Position numbers and translations under genes: made by a program
In this document: piece after piece, positions 1 through 7,683 of the stretch
Numbering within the stretch: position 1 is the first letter of the stretch
Layout of the letters: each line of letters starts with the position of its first letter
Origin: Dehalococcoidia bacterium UBA5748
GTDB lineage: Bacteria > Chloroflexota > Dehalococcoidia > Dehalococcoidales > UBA5627
NCBI GenBank assembly: GCA_002419135.1
Contig: DIFM01000030.1
Coordinates: 1-29,961 of the forward strand
Direction of reading: 5' to 3'
Length of the DNA stretch: 29,961 bases
Notes under the pieces: model-generated
What the model was told of the DNA's origin: nothing
Database searches by the model: none
The model's input: only the letters and a program-made list of their open reading frames with translations

Positions 1-61
1 TTTGACCATTTTATTGTTTTTCCCCTCTTTTAGAAATTAAGAATTTTTATAGATACATAGA

Positions 62-199
62 TTGGTTGCTTTTTCAATACCGCAGGTCAGGTTCGACATA
101 TCGGGTACGGGAACCGTCAGTCTTTGTGGGCTTGTTACGCTGATCTATGCAGGTATTCTTCGCTATCGTCTGGTAAGAAAAGAGGATAGAAGCGGGTAA
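62..199 (+). CDS. possible 45-residue single-pass membrane protein or gene remnant
   Basis: The first 362 bases hold no clear gene. The only frame that looks protein-like runs from a TTG at 62 to a TAA at 197-199. It contains one hydrophobic stretch (about residues 19-32, VSLCGLVTLIYAGI) followed by a basic tail (LRYRLVRKEDRSG), which is how a small single-pass membrane protein or the C-terminal end of a larger one looks. I see no ribosome binding site before the TTG, and the frame is closed by a TAG at 50-52, so it may be a decayed 3' end rather than an active gene. Function unknown. Confidence 0.25.
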   Translation: MVAFSIPQVRFDISGTGTVSLCGLVTLIYAGILRYRLVRKEDRSG

Positions 200-238
200 A
201 ATTCCCTTTTATACTGCGGCAAACGTTATCTTTTAAGA

Positions 239-268
239 TTGATTCAAGTATATTTATATTCGTATATT
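239..268 (+). promoter_or_regulatory. candidate promoter for the class II aldolase
   Basis: TTGATT at 239-244 and TATATT at 263-268 are separated by 18 bases and lie about 95 bases upstream of the aldolase start. The surrounding DNA is AT-rich, so chance matches are likely and this is only a candidate. Confidence 0.3.
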
Positions 269-362
269 CTATCCTCCGGTTTGATTTTATTTTCCTTACC
301 ATATAGACTGTTAAAAACAGGGGTTTTAGGCGTCTATCAAGAATAAAAGGTGAGGACGAGCG

Positions 363-911
363 ATGTTTTTAAGCCAGTTCCAAACCATAGGCGATAACCT
401 CTTTACCCGTGGGATGGTTTCTTCCGAGAGCGGCAACCTCAGCATTCGCACCGGAGATAATCTTGTCATCACGCGCCGCGGCTGCCGTCTGGAAAATATC
501 AGTGAGAACGATTTAATTGAAACCGGAATCTACAGAAATAATCGTATAACCCCACTGGCTTCTGCCGAGCTGCCGGTGCATCGAGCGATTTATCAAACTA
601 CGCGGGCGCAGGCAATAGTGCATGCCCATCCGCCTCATGCCGTAACCCTTTCATTAACGGAGCGGGACATAGTTCCCAACCCCGAATTGATATCGGAAAT
701 ATGCAGTGTTCCGGTTATCGGGTGGGGAGTCAAAGTTGTTCCCGGTACTCTTGAGGATGAAATTGCTGCTGCCTTGAGAGATCATCGAATTGTCCTTGTA
801 CGCGGCCATGGCAGTTTTGCCATCGGCCAGTTGATGGAAGAAGCTTACAATCTTACAATGGCTCTTGAGGAGAGCTGCCAGGTTTCATGCCTTTTAAAGA
901 GTATAAGGTAA
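363..911 (+). CDS. class II aldolase/adducin family protein
   Basis: A 182-residue protein of the zinc-dependent class II aldolase family (fuculose-phosphate aldolase, ribulose-5-phosphate epimerase and relatives), cytosolic. The zinc ligands are visible as H87 and H89 in VHAHPPHAV and H149 in VRGHGSFAIG. The catalytic acid position is E69 in ASAELPVH, and the phosphate-binding region is SSESGNLSIR near residues 20-29. It is shorter than the roughly 215 residues of FucA, which is common for uncharacterised bacterial members. The ATG at 363 follows a ribosome binding site AAGGTGAGGA at about 347-356. The gene stands alone and faces the minus-strand plsY gene, so its neighbours do not reveal the substrate. 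Family assignment is firm; the sugar phosphate used is unknown. Confidence 0.88.
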   Translation: MFLSQFQTIGDNLFTRGMVSSESGNLSIRTGDNLVITRRGCRLENISENDLIETGIYRNNRITPLASAELPVHRAIYQTTRAQAIVHAHPPHAVTLSLTERDIVPNPELISEICSVPVIGWGVKVVPGTLEDEIAAALRDHRIVLVRGHGSFAIGQLMEEAYNLTMALEESCQVSCLLKSIR

Positions 912-1021
912 CAAACCGTTTATATGAATGAATTATAAGTCTGCTTTTATCTGTGTTTACCCAGATTTCAAAGCCGTCTTTTCACAAACAGTCGTCATTT
1001 TGTCCGGATATTTCTCCGTGT

Positions 1022-1060
1022 AAAATAGTCTATTTATGAAAACAGAGATGGACTATTTTT
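1022..1060. terminator. bidirectional terminator-like hairpin between convergent genes
   Basis: AAAATAGTC at 1022-1030 is the exact reverse complement of GACTATTTT at 1051-1059, with a 20-base loop, giving a 9-bp stem flanked by A and T runs on both strands. It lies where the aldolase and plsY genes converge; the plsY stop codon (1053-1055) is inside the stem. The stem is AT-rich, so its strength is uncertain. Confidence 0.45.
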
Positions 1061-1694
1061 CTTCCTTACTCTTCCCTTTGAACGTATCGAAAATAAGGTC
1101 TTTTTTTGTGCGGGTTTTTTTAATCGACAACAGAGCTGTGGGTAAAAATTTTATAAAGCTGATTATAAACAGGACGGCGGCCATGACAGCGGCAAAAGCG
1201 GAGTGTGTACCGAACCAAACGATAAAGGGCAGTGCAATCAGTCCCAGAGCCATAGAAAGAGCAACGTTATGCGTGATAACGATAGGGATAAGCACAATGG
1301 CAATGAAGATTCCCAGTTGCAGCGGATAGCCGTAAGCCAGGAACAGGGTAATAATGATACCGATGGCAGTTGCCATTCCCTTACCGCCGGAAAATTTCAA
1401 CCAGGGCATCCAGTTATGGCCGATAACAGCCGCCAAACCGGCAAGCAATACAAAGGCATCCGGGGCGTTTAAACCCCATTTGGCGATGGCGATTGCGGCT
1501 ACCCCTTTGGCAATATCGATAAATACCACTCCCAAAGCGGGTGCAATCCCCACCTCGCGGAAGACATTCATAAAGCCGACATTGCCGCCGCCGAGTTTGC
1601 GGATATCGCGCCCTGTCCAGAGGCGGGTAACGATATAAGCGGTGGGAGTGGTGCCTAAGAAATAGCCAATGATAACAGTCAGAGCTTCAGTCAT
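1053..1694 (-). CDS. plsY: glycerol-3-phosphate acyltransferase PlsY
   Basis: A 213-residue integral membrane protein with several hydrophobic helices. PlsY transfers the acyl group from acyl-phosphate to the 1-position of glycerol-3-phosphate, the first step of phospholipid synthesis in most bacteria. The three family motifs are recognisable: RDIRKLGGGNVGFMNVFR near residues 29-46 (a variant of the usual GSGNxGATNxxR), WLKFSGGKGMATA near 97-109, and the THN region near 140-142. The C-terminus is basic and cytoplasmic-looking. It is 34 bases downstream of the aminotransferase gene on the same strand and is probably co-transcribed with it. The altered first motif (FMN in place of ATN) is unusual, but the overall assignment is solid. 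Confidence 0.88.
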   Translation of the reverse strand: MTEALTVIIGYFLGTTPTAYIVTRLWTGRDIRKLGGGNVGFMNVFREVGIAPALGVVFIDIAKGVAAIAIAKWGLNAPDAFVLLAGLAAVIGHNWMPWLKFSGGKGMATAIGIIITLFLAYGYPLQLGIFIAIVLIPIVITHNVALSMALGLIALPFIVWFGTHSAFAAVMAAVLFIISFIKFLPTALLSIKKTRTKKDLIFDTFKGKSKEEK

Positions 1695-1728
1695 CAGAAT
1701 CTCCCCGGATTATCATTTGTCCAATTTA

Positions 1729-2640
1729 CTAATATACGGGAGTGCACCAGTCCATATACTTGTCGTTTTTCCCTTTTATGACATCGAAGTACAGCTGTTG
1801 CAGCTTTAAGGTTATTTCTCCCGGTTGTCCCGTGCCTATTTTTTTATTTTCTACCTCAGATACTGGTGTCAGGTGGGCGGCGGTACCCGTTAAGAAGCAT
1901 TCATCGGCGTCATAGAGCTCAACCAGGTCGATTTTCTTTTCGATGGTTTCGATTCCCAGTTCATTCTTTGCCAGCGTCATAACGGTATCGCGCGTGATGC
2001 CCTTCAAGATGCTGTCTTTTGTAGTCGGAGTATATAATCTTCCGTTCTTTATCAGGAAGATGTTCTCCCCGCTGCCTTCGGAAACATTTCCATCCTGGGA
2101 GAGCATGATGCCCTCGTCATAACCTCTTGAGATGGCTTCCGATTTGGTGAAGGCATTATTTATGTATAAACCGGTTATCTTGGCGCTGGGAGGAATAACG
2201 TTATCCGCAGGTCGCCTCCAGGACGATATGCAGCAGCGGCAGGCATCGACATCGATATATCTGCCCCATGGTATGGCGAAAACCAGGAAGTCATTATCGA
2301 GATTGTGAAGGCGCACTCCCATCGCTTCGGAGCTTTTATATGACAAAGGGCGAATGTAGATATCCTCTTTGAGTCCGCTTTTTTGTACCATTTCGATAGT
2401 TATTTTACACATCTCTTCAACCGAATAGGGTATCTTCATCTTCAAAACAGCACTGCCTTCCGCCAGGCGTTCGTAATGTTCTTTTAAGCGGAAAATATAA
2501 ACCTGCTTTTTATCCTCGTTCCAGTTGCCCCTGATACCTTCGAATACCGCTGTGCCGTAATGGAGAGCATGGGTCATAATGCCGACTTTGGCATCTTCCA
2601 GCGGTACGAATTCATTGCGTAAAAAAGCGTATGACGGCAT
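1729..2640 (-). CDS. ilvE: branched-chain amino acid aminotransferase (class IV)
   Basis: A 303-residue fold-type IV PLP enzyme that interconverts valine, leucine and isoleucine with their 2-oxo acids, using glutamate/2-oxoglutarate. Typical features are HYGTAVFEGIRG at residues 27-38, the PLP lysine K154 in PPSAKITGLYINN, and GYDEGIMLSQDGNVSEGSGENIF further on (split here as GYDEGIML and SEGSGENIF). Length and order match IlvE. The ATG at 2640 has a strong ribosome binding site (AAGGAGAG, four bases upstream). A TTATAAT sequence in the 100-base gap before it could be a promoter -10 box, so it may start its own transcript leading into plsY. A D-amino acid aminotransferase is the alternative, but the motifs favour IlvE. 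Confidence 0.92.
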   Translation of the reverse strand: MPSYAFLRNEFVPLEDAKVGIMTHALHYGTAVFEGIRGNWNEDKKQVYIFRLKEHYERLAEGSAVLKMKIPYSVEEMCKITIEMVQKSGLKEDIYIRPLSYKSSEAMGVRLHNLDNDFLVFAIPWGRYIDVDACRCCISSWRRPADNVIPPSAKITGLYINNAFTKSEAISRGYDEGIMLSQDGNVSEGSGENIFLIKNGRLYTPTTKDSILKGITRDTVMTLAKNELGIETIEKKIDLVELYDADECFLTGTAAHLTPVSEVENKKIGTGQPGEITLKLQQLYFDVIKGKNDKYMDWCTPVY

Positions 2641-2741
2641 GTTACTCTCCTTAATTATTGAAAATTGATAGCTAGGATTATAACTCTATGAGAAGGATTA
2701 GGCAAATCTATTCTTAATATTTTCAGGCAGGTCAGTGTGTT

Positions 2742-3095
2742 TTAAAATGAAATAACCTTATCGGAATCGACAACCCATTCTGCCAGTTCGGGCATTGTTG
2801 CCTGCACTGCCCCATCGATTAGGGGCTTATCCTTATGAATTCCGCAGCGGGTCATACAGGAACCGCATACTTTTACCGGAGTTCCTCTTGTTATCAGTTC
2901 CGCCAACATCTCCGTAAGGTTGAAATACCCTTCGGGAGGATTAACACCGTCTTTTGCCAGGTCTATAGAGTCGTTCATCAGGAATATCCTGAATTCCGTT
3001 CCCGTATCAAGCAATTTATCCGCCAGTCTGAGCGCATTCCATGTAACATCCGTACAGTCATAGGGATTTCGGTTGAGAATCAATAGAGTTTTCAT
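2742..3095 (-). CDS. DsrE/DsrF-like sulfur relay family protein
   Basis: A 117-residue cytosolic protein of the DsrE/TusD fold. It begins with the family's beta-strand MKTLLILNRNPYD and carries a cysteine cluster CGSCMTRCG at about residues 78-86, the position used for persulfide transfer in family members. Members move sulfane sulfur between proteins in tRNA thiolation or sulfur oxidation, but stand-alone forms in anaerobes are mostly uncharacterised. It lies between the J-domain gene upstream and ilvE downstream on the same strand, with spacings of 72 and 101 bases, so it may be a separate unit. Fold assignment is good; the partner and pathway are unknown. Confidence 0.8.
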   Translation of the reverse strand: MKTLLILNRNPYDCTDVTWNALRLADKLLDTGTEFRIFLMNDSIDLAKDGVNPPEGYFNLTEMLAELITRGTPVKVCGSCMTRCGIHKDKPLIDGAVQATMPELAEWVVDSDKVISF

Positions 3096-3167
3096 AATAC
3101 CCCCGTCAAATATTAATCTATTATTAAAACAGTTTCTTTTTCAGTCTAGTCTCTTATTAAAAAACTG

Positions 3168-3464
3168 CTAAATACTATCGAACCAATTGTCGTTCCATTT
3201 CCTCATTTTTTCCTCGTAAGGATAGGTTCTGGCGACAGCGTCTTCTTTGAAACTGTATTTGTAATCGGAACAATAATCCAGCAGTATCTTGTATGCCCAG
3301 TTAAACTTCTTCATCTTTTCATCGTTTTCTGTAGATGGAGATTTGTTTTTATCGGGATGGTATAAATTAGCGAGCTTGCGATAGCTGTTCTTAAGCTCTT
3401 TCATAGTCGCTGCTTCGTCAAGATTTAATAATTTTCTGGCTTCGTTGATATCGTTATAGTCCAT
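3168..3464 (-). CDS. small J-domain protein
   Basis: A 98-residue protein consisting mostly of a J-domain (residues about 6-72) with the HPD motif in LYHPDKNKS near residue 37. J-domains stimulate the ATPase of DnaK-type chaperones. It lacks the glycine/phenylalanine and zinc-binding regions of true DnaJ, so it is a type III J-protein. The start ATG is only four bases after the stop of the DUF89 gene, with GGGAG inside that gene's 3' end as ribosome binding site; the two are translationally linked. A second small J-domain gene lies about 3.4 kb upstream on the same strand (6892-7287). Client proteins are unknown. Confidence 0.85.
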   Translation of the reverse strand: MDYNDINEARKLLNLDEAATMKELKNSYRKLANLYHPDKNKSPSTENDEKMKKFNWAYKILLDYCSDYKYSFKEDAVARTYPYEEKMRKWNDNWFDSI

Positions 3465-3468
3465 AGAT

Positions 3469-4332
3469 TTACTCCCGGTCGCTTTTTAGAATATAATCAC
3501 CCACTTTTACGCCCAGGGTTTTTGCAATGAGCTGACACTTTGCACGTAAAAAGAAGAAGATGTTGGCTGTTTCTGTGTCATTTGCCTCGTAATTACCCTG
3601 CCCCTTGGAAATAATGACATCCGCTGACTCCAAAAGCGTTTGCAGCTTTGGTGAACAGCGGGATATTATAGTAGCAGGAGCATCTGCTCCGTTTGGTATG
3701 ATTGTAGCTACCTTATCGATCCCGGCTGCCAAAGCGTCCTTCATGGTAGCATCATTTATCACCGGTTTCCCCCTGACGACAAAATAGACTTCTATATCAC
3801 GGTATCGTTTAATCTCTTCAATGAGAAGCCGGTCGAACACAATTTCCCCGGCATTATCACCAAGATACAACAGTTTGCGGCAGTTATCGAGGCTCTTCGT
3901 AAATTTTTCATAGTCATCAATGGCTAGAGAAACAGAGTTAGAAATCGAGTCCAGCAGTTTATCTATCCCGCCGTAGTCGAATTTAGGGCCCAGGTCAATG
4001 GAGTTGCCGGCAATTGCCAGCTTGCAGGCAGTATAAAGCCTGTCCGTGGAATCGCTTACCATTTTTTCCAATTTGGGATATATGGCAAGAACTGCATTGT
4101 TGGCTTCAACCTTTGCCCTGCGAAAAGGATCATTTTCCCCGGTAATACTATTTATTACCCGGTAAGCCTGCTGTGTGATTTCCGGCGGTTTCAAATGCGG
4201 TGAAAAAGTGGGAATCATCTCTGCTACAGCGTCAACCACCTGACGGTGGATATGTTCGTCGTCGGTGGCAGCTCTTGCCGCTCTAAGCGCCTGATTTAAA
4301 AGACAGGGTAAACAATCGATATACGATTTCAA
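3469..4332 (-). CDS. DUF89/ARMT1-like metal-dependent phosphatase family protein
   Basis: A 287-residue protein of the DUF89 family, which includes eukaryotic ARMT1 and proteins described as metal-dependent 'damage-control' phosphatases acting on sugar phosphates and related metabolites. The N-terminal CLPCLLNQ (residues 7-14) is the hallmark of prokaryotic subgroup I members and may bind metal. Further motifs are LYLGDNAGEIVFDRLL near residues 155-170, with the catalytic Asp and Asn, and KGQGNYE near 243-249. The start is TTG at 4332 preceded by AAGGAAGA. It sits 11 bases after the ferredoxin gene and 4 bases before the J-domain gene. Substrate not predictable from sequence. Confidence 0.85.
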   Translation of the reverse strand: MKSYIDCLPCLLNQALRAARAATDDEHIHRQVVDAVAEMIPTFSPHLKPPEITQQAYRVINSITGENDPFRRAKVEANNAVLAIYPKLEKMVSDSTDRLYTACKLAIAGNSIDLGPKFDYGGIDKLLDSISNSVSLAIDDYEKFTKSLDNCRKLLYLGDNAGEIVFDRLLIEEIKRYRDIEVYFVVRGKPVINDATMKDALAAGIDKVATIIPNGADAPATIISRCSPKLQTLLESADVIISKGQGNYEANDTETANIFFFLRAKCQLIAKTLGVKVGDYILKSDRE

Positions 4333-4343
4333 GATATTCTTCC

Positions 4344-4649
4344 TTAACTAACAGTATTTCTGTCCCGGCAAATCTGTTCGAGCTTATTCGAGATGTCTTC
4401 TGCTTTTTTACTTAAAGAATGAGCAATGCTCAAAAGGTCTTCTTGTTTTTCAGCATCTATTTTAACATCTTTTAAGATGATAGCTCCACGCGGACAAACA
4501 TTAAGACAGATGCCGCAATCGTTACATTTTGCTGCGTCTATAAATGCCTTCCTGTTAATTATAGATATGGCATTTTGCGGACAGTTATCCCGGCAAATGC
4601 CGCAGCCTACGCACCGGTCTTTCCTAATTTGCAACAAAGCCTTCCTCAT
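4344..4649 (-). CDS. 2[4Fe-4S] ferredoxin-like protein with C-terminal helical tail
   Basis: About 101 residues. Two clusters of the CxxCxxCxxxC type are present: CVGCGICRDNC followed by P, and CNDCGICLNVC followed by P, in the first 60 residues. Roughly 40 residues of charged, helical sequence follow (SIAHSLSKKAEDISNKLEQI), which may be a coiled coil for partner binding. It probably carries electrons in the cytosol. A TTG two codons upstream (4655) is an alternative start; I prefer the ATG at 4649, although neither has a good ribosome binding site. It is 17-23 bases downstream of peptide deformylase, and the same-strand neighbours suggest co-transcription. Confidence 0.82.
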   Translation of the reverse strand: MRKALLQIRKDRCVGCGICRDNCPQNAISIINRKAFIDAAKCNDCGICLNVCPRGAIILKDVKIDAEKQEDLLSIAHSLSKKAEDISNKLEQICRDRNTVS

Positions 4650-4672
4650 TTCCAAAGTATTCTATATATAGC

Positions 4673-5161
4673 TTACTTTTGTTCCGTTTTATTCTGAAAT
4701 TGATATAATTTTCCAGTTTCGCCGATACAGTCAATATACAGAACTCCGTTAAGATGGTCGATTTCGTGCTGAAGGGCTTCCGCCAGCAGACCGGTCGCCT
4801 TGACCCTGATTTCTTTCCCGTTGCGGTCCAATCCTTTAGCGGTTACTTTGTCAGCTCTTTTCAACTCCCCGTAATAACCGGGGACGCTTAAACAGCCCTC
4901 TGTTACCTGTTGTTCTCCCGACTTTTTGACTATTTCGGGATTAACCATGGCAAAGGGTTCTTCACCCGGCATTTGCAGTACGATTAATCTGAGCGATATG
5001 CCCACCTGGGGTGCGGCAAGCCCGACTCCCTTTGACTGCTGCATGGTTTCAATCATATCATCGATAAGTTTCAATACCGAACTGTCGATAGCAGGGACTC
5101 TTTTTGCTTTCTGCCTTAATACAGGGTCATCGGGAAATTTACTGAGCGGTAGAATAGACAT
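4673..5161 (-). CDS. def: peptide deformylase
   Basis: A 162-residue metalloenzyme that removes the formyl group from the N-terminal methionine of new proteins. All three signature motifs are intact: GVGLAAPQVG at residues 45-54, EGCLSVPG at 89-96 with metal ligand C90, and QHEIDHLNG at 131-139 with metal ligands H132 and H136 and catalytic E133. Length is typical for type I enzymes. A GGAGG lies 12-16 bases upstream of the ATG. It is not beside methionyl-tRNA formyltransferase here but between a methyltransferase and a ferredoxin gene on the same strand. Confidence 0.96.
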   Translation of the reverse strand: MSILPLSKFPDDPVLRQKAKRVPAIDSSVLKLIDDMIETMQQSKGVGLAAPQVGISLRLIVLQMPGEEPFAMVNPEIVKKSGEQQVTEGCLSVPGYYGELKRADKVTAKGLDRNGKEIRVKATGLLAEALQHEIDHLNGVLYIDCIGETGKLYQFQNKTEQK

Positions 5162-5195
5162 TGTTCTATATTTATATCCTCCTTTTACCTGTTGT

Positions 5196-5882
5196 TTACT
5201 TTTTGCCAGCCGTCATTATGGTAAAACCTGCTTCGGGATAGTATCCGTCTCTGCTTTCTTCAACCAGTTTGACGTTACACGGCTTCTGAAACAGGGTAGA
5301 AATAGTGTCGGCGTAATTAAAACCTGATTGACTTAATAATTCTGTTACTTCATTAAAACTGTAGAAATTGGCATATTTATAGAAACGATGCCCTTCCGCT
5401 TTCTTTTGCAGATAAAATTGCCCCCAGGGGCTCTCTTTTAATACCAGTCCGAGCGCTAATTTCCCGTCCTTTTTCAGAATACGGTTTGCTTCTTTTAAAA
5501 CGGGCAGGGGAGAATCTAAAAAGCATAGCGTAACTATCAGGAACACCGCTCCGAATGTCTCCTCTTCAAAGCGGGTATCATCTCCGCTTGCAACAAAAAC
5601 ATCTATTCCTCTATTCCTGGCGATTTCGGCCGTTTTAAAAGAGGGTTCGACCCCTTTTTCTATTCCCAATGCCCATGCAAATCTCCCGCTGCCGACACCT
5701 ATCTCGAGCCATGGTTTCGGTAATAAAGGCAGTATGTTTTTGAATGCCGCTACCTCATTGGCGAATATCAGTTTTCCCTGTTTATCGAACCATTTGTCAT
5801 ATTCATCGGCAAGGTTGTTGAAGATATTAAAGGAGTCTTTGGGATTTCCTGTTTTAAGTTCCTTATTCCCTTTGCTTTTCAT
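5196..5882 (-). CDS. class I SAM-dependent methyltransferase
   Basis: A 228-residue Rossmann-fold methyltransferase of the type-11 kind. The SAM-binding motif I is WLEIGVGSGRFA near residues 59-70. The acidic and post-I region is VASGDDTRFEEETFGAVFLI, with the motif IV-like VTLCFLDSP and a motif VI-like ANRILKKDGKLALG following. Its N-terminal FNNLADEYDKWF helix resembles small-molecule methyltransferases of the UbiE/arsenite methyltransferase kind, but no cysteine cluster of ArsM is seen. It lies between the radical SAM gene (54 bases) and def (34 bases). Substrate unknown. Confidence 0.87.
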   Translation of the reverse strand: MKSKGNKELKTGNPKDSFNIFNNLADEYDKWFDKQGKLIFANEVAAFKNILPLLPKPWLEIGVGSGRFAWALGIEKGVEPSFKTAEIARNRGIDVFVASGDDTRFEEETFGAVFLIVTLCFLDSPLPVLKEANRILKKDGKLALGLVLKESPWGQFYLQKKAEGHRFYKYANFYSFNEVTELLSQSGFNYADTISTLFQKPCNVKLVEESRDGYYPEAGFTIMTAGKK

Positions 5883-5936
5883 AAAATCTATTTTGCGCCT
5901 CCGGTTGAATCAAGAGATTATTTATATCATTCGCTA

Positions 5937-6887
5937 TCAGGAAGTGCCGGGAAGTTTTCTTGAATAGAATTTTTTATCGCCGTATTCCCTCTCTATCAGT
6001 TTGCCTTCCCCGATTAACTTTTCTACGATAGCCCACTCTGCGTTCAGTTGTCCGAGAAGCTCTAAAACCGCATCTTCCCTCATTGGATGTACTGCTGTAA
6101 TGCTTAGCAAGTCCTCTGATGCAATACCGGTGGAAGAAAAGGTATTTCCTTCGTATCCGGTAAGACATTCGACGCTGTTTATTTTATTACGGAAATTCGT
6201 GTAAGCGCTATCGATTGTCTCCTGATTGACGGCCTCAATCTTTTGGGCGGGAGGCCTGGTCGGAGTAGATAAATATGAGATTGAAGGCGTTAACTCAGAT
6301 ATAAAAGACGAGATTTTATCAACCTCTTCCATATCGTCATTAATACCTTTTACAAGCATTGTTTCCGTGGTTAATTCCCCCTCGAATGATTGCGAAAATT
6401 CCAATATTCCGTCCAAAATTGCATCCAGTTCCAATCCTTTGCATGGTCTATTTATGTTCTGCCACACTTCAGGAGTAAAAGCGTCCACCTTTAAAGAAAC
6501 CCAGTCGGCTTTTTTTAATTCATCCTGCAGTTCTTTCCTCCGGAGGAGAGAGGCGTTAGTAATGACGGCAATCTTTACGCCGGTTGTTTTCAGTAAATCT
6601 ATCTCTATCCCCAGATTTGCATCCAGAGTCGGCTCCCCGTCGGGTACAAAGGCGAGATAATCCAGGGGTTCGCCCCTTTTTTTAAGCTCTCCCAATCTTT
6701 TTTTAACAGCCGCAACGAGTTCTTCGGGATTATAGTATTTCCTTCTTTCAGTCTGAATATTTTTTGTTTTTCCCAGTTGGCAATATACACATGAGTATGA
6801 GCATATCTTCGGAGGTATGTTATTGATTCCCAAACTGCGTCCCAAACGTCTGGATGGCACCGGACCATAAACAAATGAGTAATTCAA
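5937..6887 (-). CDS. radical SAM protein (COG0731-like) with C-terminal winged-helix-like region
   Basis: About 316 residues from the chosen start. The [4Fe-4S] binding cysteines are C29, C33 and C36 in KICSYSCVYCQLG, the classic CxxxCxxC radical SAM motif, and the family opening VYGPVPSRRLGRSLG precedes it. A GEPTLD motif and a strand ending in ITNASLL complete the core. The last 60 residues (ELLGQLNAEWAIVEKLIGEG) look like a winged helix. I chose TTG at 6887: a GGAG at 6896-6899 lies eight bases upstream inside the end of the J-domain gene, and the family motif begins immediately. An ATG at 6986 would add 33 unconserved residues and overlap the upstream gene by 95 bases. Substrate unknown; relatives are annotated with wyosine-type tRNA enzymes. 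Confidence 0.88.
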   Translation of the reverse strand: MNYSFVYGPVPSRRLGRSLGINNIPPKICSYSCVYCQLGKTKNIQTERRKYYNPEELVAAVKKRLGELKKRGEPLDYLAFVPDGEPTLDANLGIEIDLLKTTGVKIAVITNASLLRRKELQDELKKADWVSLKVDAFTPEVWQNINRPCKGLELDAILDGILEFSQSFEGELTTETMLVKGINDDMEEVDKISSFISELTPSISYLSTPTRPPAQKIEAVNQETIDSAYTNFRNKINSVECLTGYEGNTFSSTGIASEDLLSITAVHPMREDAVLELLGQLNAEWAIVEKLIGEGKLIEREYGDKKFYSRKLPGTS

Positions 6888-6891
6888 AATT

Positions 6892-7287
6892 TTATCTCCA
6901 TTGCCGGCGGCATTGTTTTCCCTGTCTGCATCCACAGCCGTTTCCGGTATTTTTGTTGCAAGCGGTAAATACTTTATTTCGTACAAAGCGACTGTTAATT
7001 AAATCCTCCGAATTGATGTCAGCACTGTTTTTCTCGCCCGTCCGGTTTACGATTGTGTTTATATAAGAAGAATTCAGCAGGCGGTCATATTGTTGCCTTT
7101 TATATTTATCGCCGAGGATTTCATATGCTTCATTTATTTCTTTGAATTTTTCGCCGGCTTGCACTGAATTTGAGGGATTTTTATCGGGATGATATCGCAG
7201 AGCCATTCTTCGGAAAGATTTTTTAATTTCCTCTTCACTTGCATAGGAATCAACTTCGAGTGTTTTATAATAATCTTTGTGCACCAT
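6892..7287 (-). CDS. J-domain protein with cysteine-rich tail
   Basis: A 131-residue protein with an N-terminal J-domain (residues 4-70) carrying HPD in LRYHPDKNPS near residue 34. It would stimulate a DnaK-type chaperone. The rest is a linker and a short basic, cysteine-containing tail (CNKNTGNGCGCRQGKQC) that could bind metal. It lies between the thioredoxin-like gene and the radical SAM gene; its stop overlaps the ribosome binding site region of the latter. The two J-domain proteins in this window differ outside the J-domain, so they are not a recent duplication. Confidence 0.85.
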   Translation of the reverse strand: MVHKDYYKTLEVDSYASEEEIKKSFRRMALRYHPDKNPSNSVQAGEKFKEINEAYEILGDKYKRQQYDRLLNSSYINTIVNRTGEKNSADINSEDLINSRFVRNKVFTACNKNTGNGCGCRQGKQCRRQWR

Positions 7288-7326
7288 AATCTCTTAAATC
7301 ATTCTCCGAAACTACTTATCCCTTAT

Positions 7327-7683
7327 TTAAACCGGTTGTTTCAGGCCAAATTCCCTGTCCAGTATCGCGGTTATCTGTTCTTTATTTTGAATACTGGTAG
7401 TAGCCGCCACCACTCTCCCGTTTTTGAAGTATACGGTGAACGGCAATCCCATAAACATGCGGCATTCGGGGAGATTTCTGATAAAACCGGCTGCCGGAAT
7501 ATCGAAATCCTGGTCGTAAAAACAAACGTGGGCGTATTGTACTTCAAGCTGGCTTAAGATAGCATATACCGGAATACACATCGGCCCCATTCTGCCGCAG
7601 CATATTACTACATTTTCATTACCGGCAATAACTTCTCGAGTTTCCTTTTCCGTTTCAAGATGCTTAAGATTGGTTCGTAACAT
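7327..7683 (-). CDS. thioredoxin-family protein with CCGRMGPMC motif
   Basis: A 118-residue thioredoxin-fold protein. In place of the usual WCGPC it has ICCGRMGPMCIPVY (residues 27-40), so the active cysteines would be C28/C29 and C36. The cis-proline region is GLPFTVYFKNGRVV (79-92). This subgroup occurs in anaerobes and may work in an atypical redox relay, often with its own reductase, but no reductase gene is present here. I chose ATG 7683 because GGAG lies seven bases upstream (7690-7693); an earlier ATG at 7746 would overlap the upstream membrane gene by 83 bases. The start overlaps the end of the DUF4405 gene by 20 bases, suggesting translational coupling. Confidence 0.8.
   Translation of the reverse strand: MLRTNLKHLETEKETREVIAGNENVVICCGRMGPMCIPVYAILSQLEVQYAHVCFYDQDFDIPAAGFIRNLPECRMFMGLPFTVYFKNGRVVAATTSIQNKEQITAILDREFGLKQPV

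Noticed and set aside
1036..1638. Overlapping + strand reading frames opposite plsY
   Set aside because: They are antisense to a well-supported membrane enzyme gene, lack ribosome sites and show no family features.
6226..6660. 144-residue + strand frame opposite the radical SAM gene
   Set aside because: Serine-rich composition is a typical mirror of a minus-strand gene with clear catalytic motifs.
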